21,815 nucleotides of DNA from Clostridiales bacterium (lineage in GTDB: Bacteria; Bacillota; Clostridia; Christensenellales; Borkfalkiaceae): contig SVIK01000009.1 in assembly GCA_015069525.1 (NCBI GenBank), positions 1 to 21,815 on the forward strand. Direction: 5' to 3'. How positions within the stretch are numbered: position 1 is the stretch's first letter; each line of letters begins with the position of its first letter. The notes below the pieces were generated by a model. That model saw nothing but the letters and a program-made list of their open reading frames with translations. It was not told the origin of the DNA and did no database searches. The translations under genes and the position numbers were made by a program. Shown here in pieces: positions 1 to 7,593 of this stretch.

Positions 1-1842
1 GAGGGCGTTGAAAGCTTTGATATGAGCCTTGTAAACGGCTACGATTTCGGTTCTATCGTAGAAGTTGGCGAAGCAACCGCTTACGCAATTGAAGTAAACG
101 GCAACGCGCTTGTAAAAGAAACGCTTGCAATGGTGCTTGCTGGTACGTGGGAATCCAAGGTATTTGACTATGATGTAAGCTTCACTGAACCCGTAGATAC
201 CTATACGCTTACGTTCAACGTAGACGGTACGGGCGTATATAAAGCAGAAGGCGTTGAATTCTATTTCACGTACACGATTGGCGAATTCGACGAAACGAAC
301 AGAAACTATCCTATCACGATTTCCGCGGACGAATCGGCTACGAACGTGGGTGAAACGACGGCGTTCGGTGCAGATGCAAGCGTCACGTTTGGCGAAACGT
401 TCTCTATGGCGACGTATAAGATGGAATGGACAATTCTCGTAGACAACGGTGAAGTGGACGAATGGGAAAATCCGATTAACTATGAATACAAGAAGCCTAC
501 CGCGGAAGACGGTTACGTATGGCCTACGGAAATCACGGTTGGCGACGCACCTACGAACGTTTATTGCGGTCAGTATGAAATGGGCGTAAAAGAAATCGAA
601 TTGCTTATCAATGCGGATAAAGCTGGTACGTATACGGTTATCGTTTGCGCTTATGAAGACACGGCACCTATCACGACGTTGGACCAATACTACTTTGATA
701 TGAACGGCGTGAAAGTTGTTGGTGCGATGACGTTCGAAGTAGAAGAAACGGAAAGAATCGTTCTTACGATGGGTATTGTAAACGAATCGTTCGACTTCGA
801 TATCTACGTAAATTTCGTTGAAGCTGAAAAGGAAGAAGAAGAAGGTGGTAATACGGGCGTTGTAGATTCCATTTACGACGGTAGCGTAGTAGTCGTAGAC
901 AATATGGGTCAAAACGGTGGTTGCAGTGGTACGTACGAATACCTTATTGCAGACGACGGTTCGGTAGCGTTCTACAAGGACGGCGTTTTGGATGAAACGA
1001 TGTATATCACGTTCGCAGACGGCACGTATTCCTTCAAGTGCAGTACTTTGGGTAGCGCACAAGCAATGATTGCACAAGACGGTCAATCGGATATCAGCGG
1101 CGTATATAATATTGATTTGACGATTATGGCGGGAATAGAATACACCCTTACGTTCACCGAATATTTGAAGATGGACGGTAGCGTAGTAGTCGTAGATAAT
1201 ATGGGCAATGGAGGCGGTTGTAGCGGTACGTATGACTACGTTGTTATGGACGACGGCTCGGTAGCGTTCTACAAGGACGGCGTTTTGGATGAAACAATGT
1301 ATATCACGTTGGTTGAAGGTACGTATATGTTCAAGTGCAGTACTTTGGGTAGCGCACAAGCAATGATTGCACAAGACGGTCAATCGGATATCAGCGGCGT
1401 ATATAATATTGACTTGACGATTATGGAAGGAATTGAATACACCCTTACGTTCACGGCAGGTTCGACCTCCGGTGGCGAAGACGCAGGCAACGAAGGAACG
1501 GAAACGACGGCTATCACCCTTGCAGTTGGCGGTAGCACGGAAATCACGATTCCTGGTGGCGGTACAGATACGGTTGCGGTTGTTTTGGAAGGCGTAGAAG
1601 CTGGTACGTATTCGATTAGCATTGATACGTCTGCTCTTGGCTTACAAGCAAACAACATGACGGTATTCGTTCAATACAGCGATAACGAAGAAGACTACGT
1701 AGATTTGACGATTCTCAACAACTTCACGGCTGAAATTACCGTAGAAGCAGGCGCAACGTTGTTGTTCGGTTCGTTTACTGAATTTACGACGACGGTAAGC
1801 CTTAACACCGTTTCAACGGATAGCGGTTCTACCGAAGCGTAA
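1..1842 (+). CDS. Repeat-containing extracellular/surface protein, 5' truncated by window edge
   Basis: The frame is open from base 1 (E-G-V-E-S-F-D before the first Met at 22), so the start lies outside the window and 613 residues are visible. I do not recognise a named family. The protein is acidic and rich in Thr, Gly and Val, with alternating short hydrophobic stretches typical of beta-sandwich secreted proteins. Two near-identical 94-residue modules (877-1158 and 1174-1455) start with DGSVVVVDNMG and contain a GGCSGTY motif and a later FKCSTLG, giving two Cys per module. A Gly/Glu-rich linker (SGGEDAGNEGTE) precedes a last beta-rich domain. No LPXTG motif or C-terminal membrane anchor follows; the protein ends in DSGSTEA. 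A strong terminator follows the stop. Surface or secreted location is inferred from composition only. Confidence 0.75.
   Translation, partial: EGVESFDMSLVNGYDFGSIVEVGEATAYAIEVNGNALVKETLAMVLAGTWESKVFDYDVSFTEPVDTYTLTFNVDGTGVYKAEGVEFYFTYTIGEFDETNRNYPITISADESATNVGETTAFGADASVTFGETFSMATYKMEWTILVDNGEVDEWENPINYEYKKPTAEDGYVWPTEITVGDAPTNVYCGQYEMGVKEIELLINADKAGTYTVIVCAYEDTAPITTLDQYYFDMNGVKVVGAMTFEVEETERIVLTMGIVNESFDFDIYVNFVEAEKEEEEGGNTGVVDSIYDGSVVVVDNMGQNGGCSGTYEYLIADDGSVAFYKDGVLDETMYITFADGTYSFKCSTLGSAQAMIAQDGQSDISGVYNIDLTIMAGIEYTLTFTEYLKMDGSVVVVDNMGNGGGCSGTYDYVVMDDGSVAFYKDGVLDETMYITLVEGTYMFKCSTLGSAQAMIAQDGQSDISGVYNIDLTIMEGIEYTLTFTAGSTSGGEDAGNEGTETTAITLAVGGSTEITIPGGGTDTVAVVLEGVEAGTYSISIDTSALGLQANNMTVFVQYSDNEEDYVDLTILNNFTAEITVEAGATLLFGSFTEFTTTVSLNTVSTDSGSTEA
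877..1158 (+). repeat. Intragenic 94-codon direct repeat, copy 1
   Basis: Codes for the first of two aligned 94-residue modules in the left-edge surface protein. Copy 2 begins exactly 297 bp downstream, in the same frame. The stretch 1033-1115 is identical to 1330-1412 over 83 bases, including synonymous positions, which suggests recent duplication or gene conversion. Confidence 0.9.
1174..1455 (+). repeat. Intragenic 94-codon direct repeat, copy 2
   Basis: Second module, same length as copy 1 with no indel. Differences cluster in the GGG/NGG loop, the EYLIA/DYVVM strand and the FAD/LVE turn. The Cys residues and the FYKDGVLDETMYIT core are unchanged. Confidence 0.9.
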
Positions 1843-1879
1843 TCGCTAACAAAACAATAAACACGGCATAAACGGTTTC

Positions 1880-1914
1880 CCGCCGAGCGTATAAAAACGC
1901 TCGGCGGTTTTTTC
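1880..1914 (+). terminator. Intrinsic terminator after the left-edge surface gene
   Basis: A perfect 10-bp GC-rich stem (CCGCCGAGCG with CGCTCGGCGG) around an 8-nt AT loop is followed directly by six T. It starts 37 nt after the stop codon. Confidence 0.93.
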
Positions 1915-1934
1915 TTGTTTATAGGTAAAATTCC

Positions 1935-1964
1935 TTGTGTTTTTGCTTAAAAGTATGTTATTAT
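1935..1964 (+). promoter_or_regulatory. Candidate promoter of the beta-rich lipoprotein gene
   Basis: TTGTGT, an 18-bp spacer, then TATTAT, about 35 nt before the chosen ATG at 1999. The sequence around the -10 (AAAAGTATGTTAT) is almost the same as in the strong cold-shock gene promoter near 9590. An alternative -10 is TATAAA at 1962-1967. Moderate match only. Confidence 0.4.
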
Positions 1965-1998
1965 AAATATGCAAATATTATTTAACGGAGAAAAAGCT

Positions 1999-2979
1999 AT
2001 GAAATTGAAAAAATGGATATTGACGACGTTGTCGGTGGGTTGTATCAGCTCTTTGGCAATCGGTTTAACTGCGTGCGGAGGGGATGATAATACGCCTACG
2101 TCCGTTGACGTAAACTACACGCTTGTTTTGACGGACCAAGACGGGAACGCTATTGTTGGTGCGGAACTCAAATTACTGCAAGGCGAAACGGAAATTGCTT
2201 CGGGTACGACCGATGCTAACGGTAAAATAACGGGTACGGCAAAAGAAGGCGAATACGTTGTTCAGTACGTAGAATTGCCTATGGATTATCTTGCGGAAGA
2301 TTACACGGTGGAGATTACCGTTTCAAATGCGGACGCCGTTGTGGAATTGGAGGCGATAAACGTTGCGCCCAACGGTGCGTTGGAAAGACCGTTCACCTTT
2401 ATTCCCGACGCTACGGGATATATGGAAATTACCGTACCTGCGGGGGCTACGCACTATTATCAAGTGCCTCGTCCCATGGGTAGAACGTTGATTGTAGAGG
2501 GTGCGAATTTTGAGGTGGTTTACGGCGAAACGACGTATACCCCCGATGATGGCACTACGGAAATCGCATTTGAAAGCGACGAGGCGGATACAAATGCCCT
2601 TGAATTGATTGCGGTTGTAAACAAATCGGCGACGGAAAACGTTATAACGTTGGCTATGCCCGTGCCTGCTGGTTCTACGGCGGATAACGCTATCGTGGCA
2701 ACGTTGGATACGGCTACCGTGGCTGAGGTAAAGGGTAGAAACAATGTATACTACACCTGGACGGCAACGGAAAGTGGTACTTTGACGATTTCTTCCGCTT
2801 CGGCAAACGCGAATTTGTATATGTATAACGAAAATACGTATCGTGCAACCGAGTGGGTGGCGGATACCGTCTCTATTGAAGTAAACGCCAACGATAAAAT
2901 TTTGATTCAAGTTGGTGTAACGGGAACGCTTTCGGCAACCGATATCAACGAAATCACGTTTACGCTGACACTTGCATAA
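1999..2979 (+). CDS. Beta-rich lipoprotein with CnaB/carboxypeptidase-regulatory-like domain
   Basis: A 326-residue predicted lipoprotein. The start at 1999 is preferred over the in-frame ATG at 1969 because GGAG lies 8 nt upstream and translation then begins with a normal signal peptide (MKLKKWILTT). The lipobox is L-T-A-C at residues 23-26, so Cys26 would be lipidated and the protein held on the outer face of the membrane. Residues ~38-118 (TLVLTDQDGNAIVGAELKL, then TDANGKITG) resemble a CnaB-like or carboxypeptidase-regulatory prealbumin fold. About 200 beta-rich residues of unknown function follow. It is monocistronic: a terminator precedes its promoter and another follows its stop. The surface role is inferred and no enzyme motif is visible. 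Confidence 0.85.
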   Translation: MKLKKWILTTLSVGCISSLAIGLTACGGDDNTPTSVDVNYTLVLTDQDGNAIVGAELKLLQGETEIASGTTDANGKITGTAKEGEYVVQYVELPMDYLAEDYTVEITVSNADAVVELEAINVAPNGALERPFTFIPDATGYMEITVPAGATHYYQVPRPMGRTLIVEGANFEVVYGETTYTPDDGTTEIAFESDEADTNALELIAVVNKSATENVITLAMPVPAGSTADNAIVATLDTATVAEVKGRNNVYYTWTATESGTLTISSASANANLYMYNENTYRATEWVADTVSIEVNANDKILIQVGVTGTLSATDINEITFTLTLA

Positions 2980-2990
2980 AAAAACAAATT

Positions 2991-3020
2991 AAAAAGCGTG
3001 CCTTGAAAGGCACGCTTTTT
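2991..3020. terminator. Bidirectional terminator between convergent genes
   Basis: A perfect 12-bp stem (AAAAAGCGTGCC with GGCACGCTTTTT) has a 6-nt loop. The A-run and T-run are symmetric, so it can stop both the plus-strand lipoprotein gene and the minus-strand membrane gene ending at 3035. Confidence 0.9.
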
Positions 3021-3034
3021 CGTTGTAATGTAGT

Positions 3035-3856
3035 TTACTTATCGCTATCGTCAATCGAAACAGCCACTTCTGCTTCTTGGATAGAAGCGTTTTCCGTATT
3101 TGTTTGTGCTGTTCCCTTTGTAAGGGCTTTATTTGCCCGTTTTTCTTTGAAGAAATCGATAATCGGCTTGATATAGCAAAGGGTGACGCAGAACAAAATT
3201 AAGCAGGCATAATGGATAATATACACAAGCCAGCCGTACTTTTCCGTCAAGAAAGGCAAACCGCTTTGGGGAGGGGAAACTACGTACATAAAGTTGATTT
3301 TCCCGCTACCGTCGTCTACAACGCTGTTGATATAAATAGCAAAGAACATCAAAATCAAAAGGAATTTCAAACAGTTTACGTAATCTTTTGCTTTGAATTT
3401 GATTTCCTTAGAGATAAACATATGTAAGGAGAAAACGGTAATGGCTACGTGGTACAAAAAGTATTGTGCCGTAATAATCCACATGCCGTTTCGCGAGGAA
3501 TCGGTGGCAATCAAGAGCGCTGAAATTCCGCCAAATAAACAGCTGGGAAGCATGAACGAAAGGATAAATCGGCGGAGCTTTTCACTCTTTGCGATATTCA
3601 CGATTACGATAAAGATAATCTGGATAGAGCAAAGGTGGAAAGGCAAATCGGTTTTCGGTAATACCCCGCCGTGCGTAGCTTCGTTTTGCACAATGTAATA
3701 GAAAATTTTGATAATCTCGGAGCAAACGCCGACAACGAGTAGCGTTTTGCAAACGGTAGAAAATTTCAATTTTCTAGAAAAGATTGTCAAAACGACAATC
3801 AAAGCGAGGGAGATACCCACCAAAATTAAGTGTTTCGTGCCAAAAAGGGGATGCAT
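3035..3856 (-). CDS. TIGR02206/YwaF/TMEM164-family membrane protein (paralogue A)
   Basis: A 273-residue integral membrane protein with six or seven hydrophobic segments and a charged C-terminal tail (~235-273) probably in the cytoplasm. The family call rests on the L-P-F-H-L-C-S motif at the start of a helix (Cys76) and a His about 60 residues later (Y-H136 in QYFLYHVAIT). This pattern is typical of TIGR02206 (B. subtilis YwaF) and the related TMEM164 family. Human TMEM164 has been reported as a phospholipid acyltransferase using a conserved Cys and His; the bacterial members are uncharacterised. AAGGAG precedes the ATG by 7 nt. It follows paralogue B by 11 bp on the same strand, so the two are surely cotranscribed, probably with mnmA. 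Family call fairly sure, activity inferred. Confidence 0.8.
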   Translation of the reverse strand: MHPLFGTKHLILVGISLALIVVLTIFSRKLKFSTVCKTLLVVGVCSEIIKIFYYIVQNEATHGGVLPKTDLPFHLCSIQIIFIVIVNIAKSEKLRRFILSFMLPSCLFGGISALLIATDSSRNGMWIITAQYFLYHVAITVFSLHMFISKEIKFKAKDYVNCLKFLLILMFFAIYINSVVDDGSGKINFMYVVSPPQSGLPFLTEKYGWLVYIIHYACLILFCVTLCYIKPIIDFFKEKRANKALTKGTAQTNTENASIQEAEVAVSIDDSDK

Positions 3857-3867
3857 AGTACTTCTCC

Positions 3868-4752
3868 TTATTTATTTTTTTGTTTTTTCAGTAGTGCCGT
3901 ATTGCGAATTTTTTGGAAAATCGTATTGAAAAGCAACGCCAAAAGAAACATAAGATAGCCCGCAGTTGTGAACCCTACGAGATAACCGATTAAAAATACG
4001 GGATAGGGTACTAACGGCTGAATAATGCTCAAAACAGGCAAAGTAGAGTTAAAATAAGGGGATATGTAGAACATATTAAACGTTTCGTCGTTTCCTACGA
4101 AATGCCACAAAACGTTTGCGCCCGTTGCCACAAGTATCAGCGAGGCAAAGACGGGGAGGGCATACAAAATGATTTTATGGTTAAGCTTTGCTTTTCCCGA
4201 AACCCAAGTAAGAACGCCGATAACAACCATTGCACCGTGATGAACCATGGTTTGTACGTTAATGCCTATCGTCTTAATGAACACGTCGCCAGGGTAAAGC
4301 ATAACGGCGAGCCCCGCAAAGAGCGCGTACGTACCAAGATATGCCCTACAAGCGTCGCGCACGAGCTTCCTTTTACGGAAGATGAGCGCAAGGGGCATTA
4401 CGTACATCGGCGTGGAGCAGAATTGATAAGGGAAGGCATACCATTGGTAGTCCCACGTGTTAGTGCTCCAATCGTAAGAGTAGTTAAGTTGCTTGTAGAT
4501 TTCAAACAGCCATAAAGCAATGGACGTTCCTAAAAGGATTTTATCATATTGCTTGTCCGAAAGATTTCTACAATAGACAGCGACAACGACGCAAAGCCCG
4601 ATAACGATGGCAAGGCAAAGAAGATGATACCAGCCAAGCGTAGTAGGGGTTTTCATACTTGCGTCTAATCCCTTGAAAAGATTTTGCCAAAAAGACATTT
4701 TAGGTGCGCCCGAATAAAGTGGCGGGATGGTAATGATTTGTTGAATTCCCAT
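3868..4752 (-). CDS. TIGR02206/YwaF/TMEM164-family membrane protein (paralogue B)
   Basis: A 294-residue polytopic membrane protein. It carries the family pair: Cys112 in FPYQFCSTP and His172 in MVHHGAM, exactly 60 residues apart as in paralogue A, plus L-Y-P at ~152-154 as in paralogues C and D. The N-terminal ~40 residues before the first helix are polar (SFWQNLFKGLDASMKTP). The C-terminus is KKQKNK, the same hexapeptide that ends paralogue D. The ribosome binding site is a strong AGGAGGAG before the ATG. It begins 41 bp after the mnmA stop with no terminator between them, so an mnmA-B-A operon is likely, although AT-rich sequence in the gap (TATAAA) could also act as a weak promoter. Function unknown; a lipid acyltransferase-like role is inference. 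Confidence 0.82.
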   Translation of the reverse strand: MGIQQIITIPPLYSGAPKMSFWQNLFKGLDASMKTPTTLGWYHLLCLAIVIGLCVVVAVYCRNLSDKQYDKILLGTSIALWLFEIYKQLNYSYDWSTNTWDYQWYAFPYQFCSTPMYVMPLALIFRKRKLVRDACRAYLGTYALFAGLAVMLYPGDVFIKTIGINVQTMVHHGAMVVIGVLTWVSGKAKLNHKIILYALPVFASLILVATGANVLWHFVGNDETFNMFYISPYFNSTLPVLSIIQPLVPYPVFLIGYLVGFTTAGYLMFLLALLFNTIFQKIRNTALLKKQKNK

Positions 4753-4793
4753 AATCTCCTCCTAAAACAAAAATTTTATACTATTTTTTAGCG

Positions 4794-5879
4794 TTAATAT
4801 TCCGCGCTTTCGATGACGCCTCCGCCAAGGCAATTGATGCCGTCGTACAGCACGGCGTATTGCCCTTCGGTGACGGCGCGTTGAGGCTGTTCAAAATCGA
4901 TGTGCAACGTTTCGTCTGCGTTGATGAAAACGCGTACCTTTTGGTCGGGTTGGCGATAACGGAATTTTGCCATGCAAGAGAACTCTTTTTGTGTAGGCTT
5001 TTGCGGTATCCAATTAAACCCGCAAACCTCGCAGGATTTAGAGTAGAGTGGTGTTTCGTCGCCGTGAGAAACGTACAGGATATTGTTTTGCAAATCCTTT
5101 CTAACGACAAACCATCTTCCGCCTTCTTCCTCGCCTTTGATTCCGCCGAGATAGAGCCCCTTTCTTTGCCCAAGCGTGTAATACATCAATCCGTCGTGTT
5201 CACCCACTTGTTTGCCTGATAAATCGAGTATTTTTCCCTTTTGCGCGGGTAAGTACGTGGAGAGGAATTTTCTAAAATTGCGTTCGCCAATGAAACAAAT
5301 GCCCGTGCTATCTTTCTTTTTTGCGGTGGCAAGGCCGTATTCTAAGGCGATTTTGCGTACTTCGCTCTTTTCCATGTCTTGTAAGGGGAAGAGTACGTCG
5401 GCAAGTTGCGCTTGTGAAAGCTGATTTAAAAAGTACGTTTGGTCTTTATTTTGGTCCTTTGCCTTTTGCAAAAGGTGTACGCCGTTTTCGTGGGAAATTT
5501 TGCAATAATGTCCTGTGGCAATGTAATCTGCGCCCAAGCGTTTGGCTTCTTGTAAAAAGGGGCCGAACTTAATTTCACGGTTGCAAAGAACGTCGGGATT
5601 AGGGGTTCTGCCCGCCTTGTATTCAGCGAGGAAATAGGAGAAGACTCTATCCATATATTCCTTTGCGAAATTGACGGTGTAATAGGGGATATCGAGAAGG
5701 GCGGAAACACGGCGCACGTCGGCGAAATCTTGTTCAGCCGTGCAACAGCCGTTTTCGTCCACTTCGTCCCAATTTTGCATGAATAACCCGATAACGTTAT
5801 AACCTTGTTGTTTTAAAAGGAGTGCAGATACGGAAGAATCCACACCGCCACTCATACCAATTACAACCGTTTTCGACAT
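4794..5879 (-). CDS. mnmA: tRNA-specific 2-thiouridylase MnmA
   Basis: A 361-residue MnmA, the usual length. It thiolates C2 of U34 in tRNAs for Lys, Glu and Gln in the cytoplasm, using ATP and a persulfide sulfur donor. The N-terminal PP-loop is GMSGGVDSS (residues 8-16). The catalytic cysteines are Cys99 (NPDVLCN) and Cys195 (STGICFIG), with the normal spacing. The C-terminal beta-barrel is complete (LGGGVIESAEY). The start at 5879 is set by AAGGAG 6 nt upstream and the MSKTVVIGMSGG beginning; the frame stays open upstream through the tRNA and repeats, but that is not coding. No sulfurtransferase or IscS/NifS gene is adjacent in the window. Two TMEM164-like genes follow closely downstream. 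Confidence 0.98.
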   Translation of the reverse strand: MSKTVVIGMSGGVDSSVSALLLKQQGYNVIGLFMQNWDEVDENGCCTAEQDFADVRRVSALLDIPYYTVNFAKEYMDRVFSYFLAEYKAGRTPNPDVLCNREIKFGPFLQEAKRLGADYIATGHYCKISHENGVHLLQKAKDQNKDQTYFLNQLSQAQLADVLFPLQDMEKSEVRKIALEYGLATAKKKDSTGICFIGERNFRKFLSTYLPAQKGKILDLSGKQVGEHDGLMYYTLGQRKGLYLGGIKGEEEGGRWFVVRKDLQNNILYVSHGDETPLYSKSCEVCGFNWIPQKPTQKEFSCMAKFRYRQPDQKVRVFINADETLHIDFEQPQRAVTEGQYAVLYDGINCLGGGVIESAEY

Positions 5880-5943
5880 AATCTGCTCCTTTTCGTAAAC
5901 CGTGGGCGCATAGAAAAATTTTTTTCTATACCAATTTGAAAAT

Positions 5944-5972
5944 ATTATAGCATAAACGCTTGCAAAATGAAA
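5944..5972 (-). promoter_or_regulatory. Candidate mnmA promoter
   Basis: On the minus strand a perfect TATAAT (5944-5949 in plus coordinates) lies ~65 nt upstream of the mnmA ATG. The -35 region at 17 bp (TTTCAT) is poor. The leader has an AT-only inverted repeat (ATAGAAAAA with TTTTTCTAT) near 5911-5930. Confidence 0.35.
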
Positions 5973-5994
5973 GCGAAAAATAGTAAAATATAAT
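5967..5994 (+). promoter_or_regulatory. Candidate promoter of tRNA-Arg(CCG)
   Basis: ATGAAA, a 16-bp spacer and a perfect TATAAT (5989-5994) place the start of transcription near 6001, giving a ~26-nt 5' leader before the tRNA. The -10 is good and the -35 weak. Confidence 0.45.
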
Positions 5995-6026
5995 TGCTTT
6001 TTGAAAAATAATATCAAAAGGAATAC

Positions 6027-6103
6027 GTATCCGTAGCTCAGTTGGATAGAGCACAAGCCTCCGACGCTTGGTGCCGTTGGTTCGAATCCAATCGGGTACA
6101 CCA
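6027..6103 (+). tRNA. tRNA-Arg (anticodon CCG)
   Basis: A complete 77-nt cloverleaf: acceptor GTATCCG with CGGGTAC (one G-U), D stem GCTC/GAGC, anticodon stem CAAGC/GCTTG around loop CTCCGAC (anticodon CCG, reads CGG), T stem GTTGG/CCAAT around TTCGAAT, discriminator A, and CCA encoded in DNA (6101-6103). A strong hairpin starts inside its 3' end. Confidence 0.97.
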
Positions 6104-6140
6104 AAGCCCCCGCCTCAAACGAGGTGGGGGCTTTGGTGTA
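6097..6140 (+). terminator. tRNA-Arg(CCG) 3' trailer hairpin overlapping the acceptor and CCA
   Basis: 6097-6116 pairs with 6121-6140 over 20 bp (one G-U), with a 4-nt AAAC loop. The core AAAGCCCCC/GGGGGCTTT resembles an intrinsic terminator whose T-run is buried in the stem. The 5' arm includes TAC of the acceptor strand, the discriminator base and CCA, so trailer and cloverleaf compete for the same bases. Termination function is inferred. Confidence 0.65.
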
Positions 6141-6572
6141 ATTGGTAGGAAGAACCGACGAATTCTCGTTGGTTCGTGCGACGAGCGAGAGAGGGAAAAG
6201 TTGGTAAAAAAGTACGGAAGTTGGCGAGCGAGGAAGCTTTGGCGAAGCCAAAATGCAATCGCCCCACCTCAAGCGAGGTGGGGGCTTTGGTGTAATTGGT
6301 AGGAAGAAGCAACGAATTCCCGAAGGTTTAAGCGACGAGCGAGAGAGGGAAAAGTTGGTAAAAAAGTGCGGAAGTTGGCGAGCGAGGAAGCTTTGGCGAA
6401 GCCAAAATGCAATCGCCCCCCCCACCTCAAACGAGGTGGGGGCTTTGGTGTAATTGGTAGGAAGAACCGACGAATTCCCGAAGGCTTAAGCGACGAGCGA
6501 GAGAGGGAAAAGTTGGTAAAAAGTGCGGAAGTTGGCGAGCGAGGAAGCTTTGGCGAAGCCAAAATGCAATCG
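6108..6572 (+). repeat. Three tandem ~155-bp non-coding repeats after tRNA-Arg(CCG)
   Basis: Three head-to-tail copies run to 6261, 6262-6415 and 6416-6572. Taking GAGGTGGGGG as anchor, copies start at 6121, 6275 and 6433, with periods of 154 and 158. Each copy has a CACCTC/GAGGTG hairpin, the string GGGGGCTTTGGTGTAATTGG, a purine-rich middle (GAGCGAGAGAGGGAAAAG), and a second hairpin (TTTGGC-GAA-GCCAAA) ending in ATGCAATCG. Copy 3 has eight C where copy 2 has four. Periods that are not multiples of three shift the frame in every copy, so ORFs across it are not genes. This array and the tRNA are the only content between mnmA and the next gene. Confidence 0.93.
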
Positions 6573-6637
6573 GCTCGTGTAAAAAAACGACTAATTTTTC
6601 CAAAATTATGAAAAAATCAAAAAAATGGTTAAAACCT

Positions 6638-6666
6638 TTGACAAACTTTTTTTAGGGTGGTATAAT
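6638..6666 (+). promoter_or_regulatory. Consensus sigma-70-type promoter of the paralogue C-D operon
   Basis: A perfect TTGACA, a 17-bp spacer and a perfect TATAAT, directly downstream of the repeat array. Transcription should start near 6673, which rules out the upstream in-frame ATG at 6625 as start codon. Confidence 0.88.
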
Positions 6667-6708
6667 GGGGGCAATGTACGAATTAAGATGAATTTTCATA
6701 GGTGCTAT

Positions 6709-7593
6709 ATGATTATTAAAATGTTTAATTTTTGGTACTTTTTTTGGATAATAGTTTGTGCGGGTATCTTCGTGGGATTGTATTTCCTATTGAGGAACAA
6801 ATCGGATAAAACGAAAAAAATAACGTTATTTTCTATTTTGCTTTTTGCGCTCGCCTTACACTTCCTTAAATGTCTCTTCCCGCCTTATTCGACGGATAGG
6901 GACCGCTTATATCGGGATATTTTCTTTGTCAACATTTGCGGAGCAAATATATTCCTTTTCCCGATATTCTTCCTCACCAAAAGCAAAGTATTGAAAGATT
7001 ACATGTTCTATCTTGGGTTGCTTGGTGGCGGAATAGCACTTTTCTACCCTGCCGAGCCGATGTTAAAGGCGGAGCAAAATGCGGAAGTTTTGGACGTTAT
7101 ACGTTTCTATATCCATCACGCAATCTTGTGCTTCGTTCCGCTTTTGATGGTGCTTTTTAAATTGCATAAGCTTGATTATAAGAGAGTTTGGTCTGCACCC
7201 GTATGCTTGTTAGGGGTAATGCTTTTCATAATGCTCAATCAAGTAATCCAAAGCGAGTTGGGCTTTGTTCCGCTCCGTGGCGATAACATTTTCGATATCG
7301 GCTATAAAAATTCCTCCTACATTTGGGGACCGGACGACGCCATAGGGAACTTCATTGCAAAATTCTGTCCCAAGTGGTTTACGAGCATTCCCGCAGGGGC
7401 GCACGCAGGGGAGATGAAATATTGGCCGTGGGTATGGATGATATTCCCCGTCTTCCTCTTATTAACGCCGGTGGCGTTCTTAATTTGCCTGCCGTTTGAT
7501 TTTAAAAACCTGAAAAAAGACGTGTTGTGCGTTAAAGAAAAATGCAAAACACTTTTTGAAAAGAAAAACGATACTAAGGAGAACAAAAGATGA
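6709..7593 (+). CDS. TIGR02206/YwaF/TMEM164-family membrane protein (paralogue C)
   Basis: A polytopic membrane protein of 294 residues from the chosen ATG at 6709. That start follows AGGTG (6700-6704) and lies ~36 nt after the predicted transcription start; ATGs at 6688 and 6721 are possible, while 6625 lies before the promoter. Family residues are Cys77 (FVNICGAN) and His137 (YIHHAIL), again 60 apart, and L-F-Y-P near 111-114 as in paralogue B. A charged tail (residues ~259-294) carries a Cys and many Lys. Its stop overlaps the start of paralogue D by 4 nt (ATGA), so the two are translationally coupled. Membrane location is sure, family membership likely, function unknown. Confidence 0.8.
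   Translation: MIIKMFNFWYFFWIIVCAGIFVGLYFLLRNKSDKTKKITLFSILLFALALHFLKCLFPPYSTDRDRLYRDIFFVNICGANIFLFPIFFLTKSKVLKDYMFYLGLLGGGIALFYPAEPMLKAEQNAEVLDVIRFYIHHAILCFVPLLMVLFKLHKLDYKRVWSAPVCLLGVMLFIMLNQVIQSELGFVPLRGDNIFDIGYKNSSYIWGPDDAIGNFIAKFCPKWFTSIPAGAHAGEMKYWPWVWMIFPVFLLLTPVAFLICLPFDFKNLKKDVLCVKEKCKTLFEKKNDTKENKR

Noticed and set aside
1..1842. LPXTG-anchored adhesin
   Set aside because: No sorting motif, hydrophobic segment or basic tail occurs at the C-terminus before the stop.
5880..6425. Open reading frame extending mnmA upstream by about 180 codons across the tRNA and repeats (minus strand)
   Set aside because: It runs antisense through tRNA-Arg(CCG), giving the well-known false peptide GFEPTAPSVGGLCS, and through the tandem repeats. 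The real start at 5879 has AAGGAG and a canonical MnmA N-terminus.
6108..6572. CRISPR array
   Set aside because: Only three long units lie head to tail with no unique spacers, and no cas genes are near.
6042..6611. Several overlapping ORFs of 65-97 codons on both strands in the repeat array
   Set aside because: They are the same repeat read in shifting frames. Periods of 154 and 158 bp are not multiples of three, and there are no credible ribosome binding sites.
6625..6708. Earlier start codon for paralogue C
   Set aside because: It lies upstream of and overlaps the consensus promoter at 6638-6666, so it would not be transcribed from it. 6709 has an AGGTG site.
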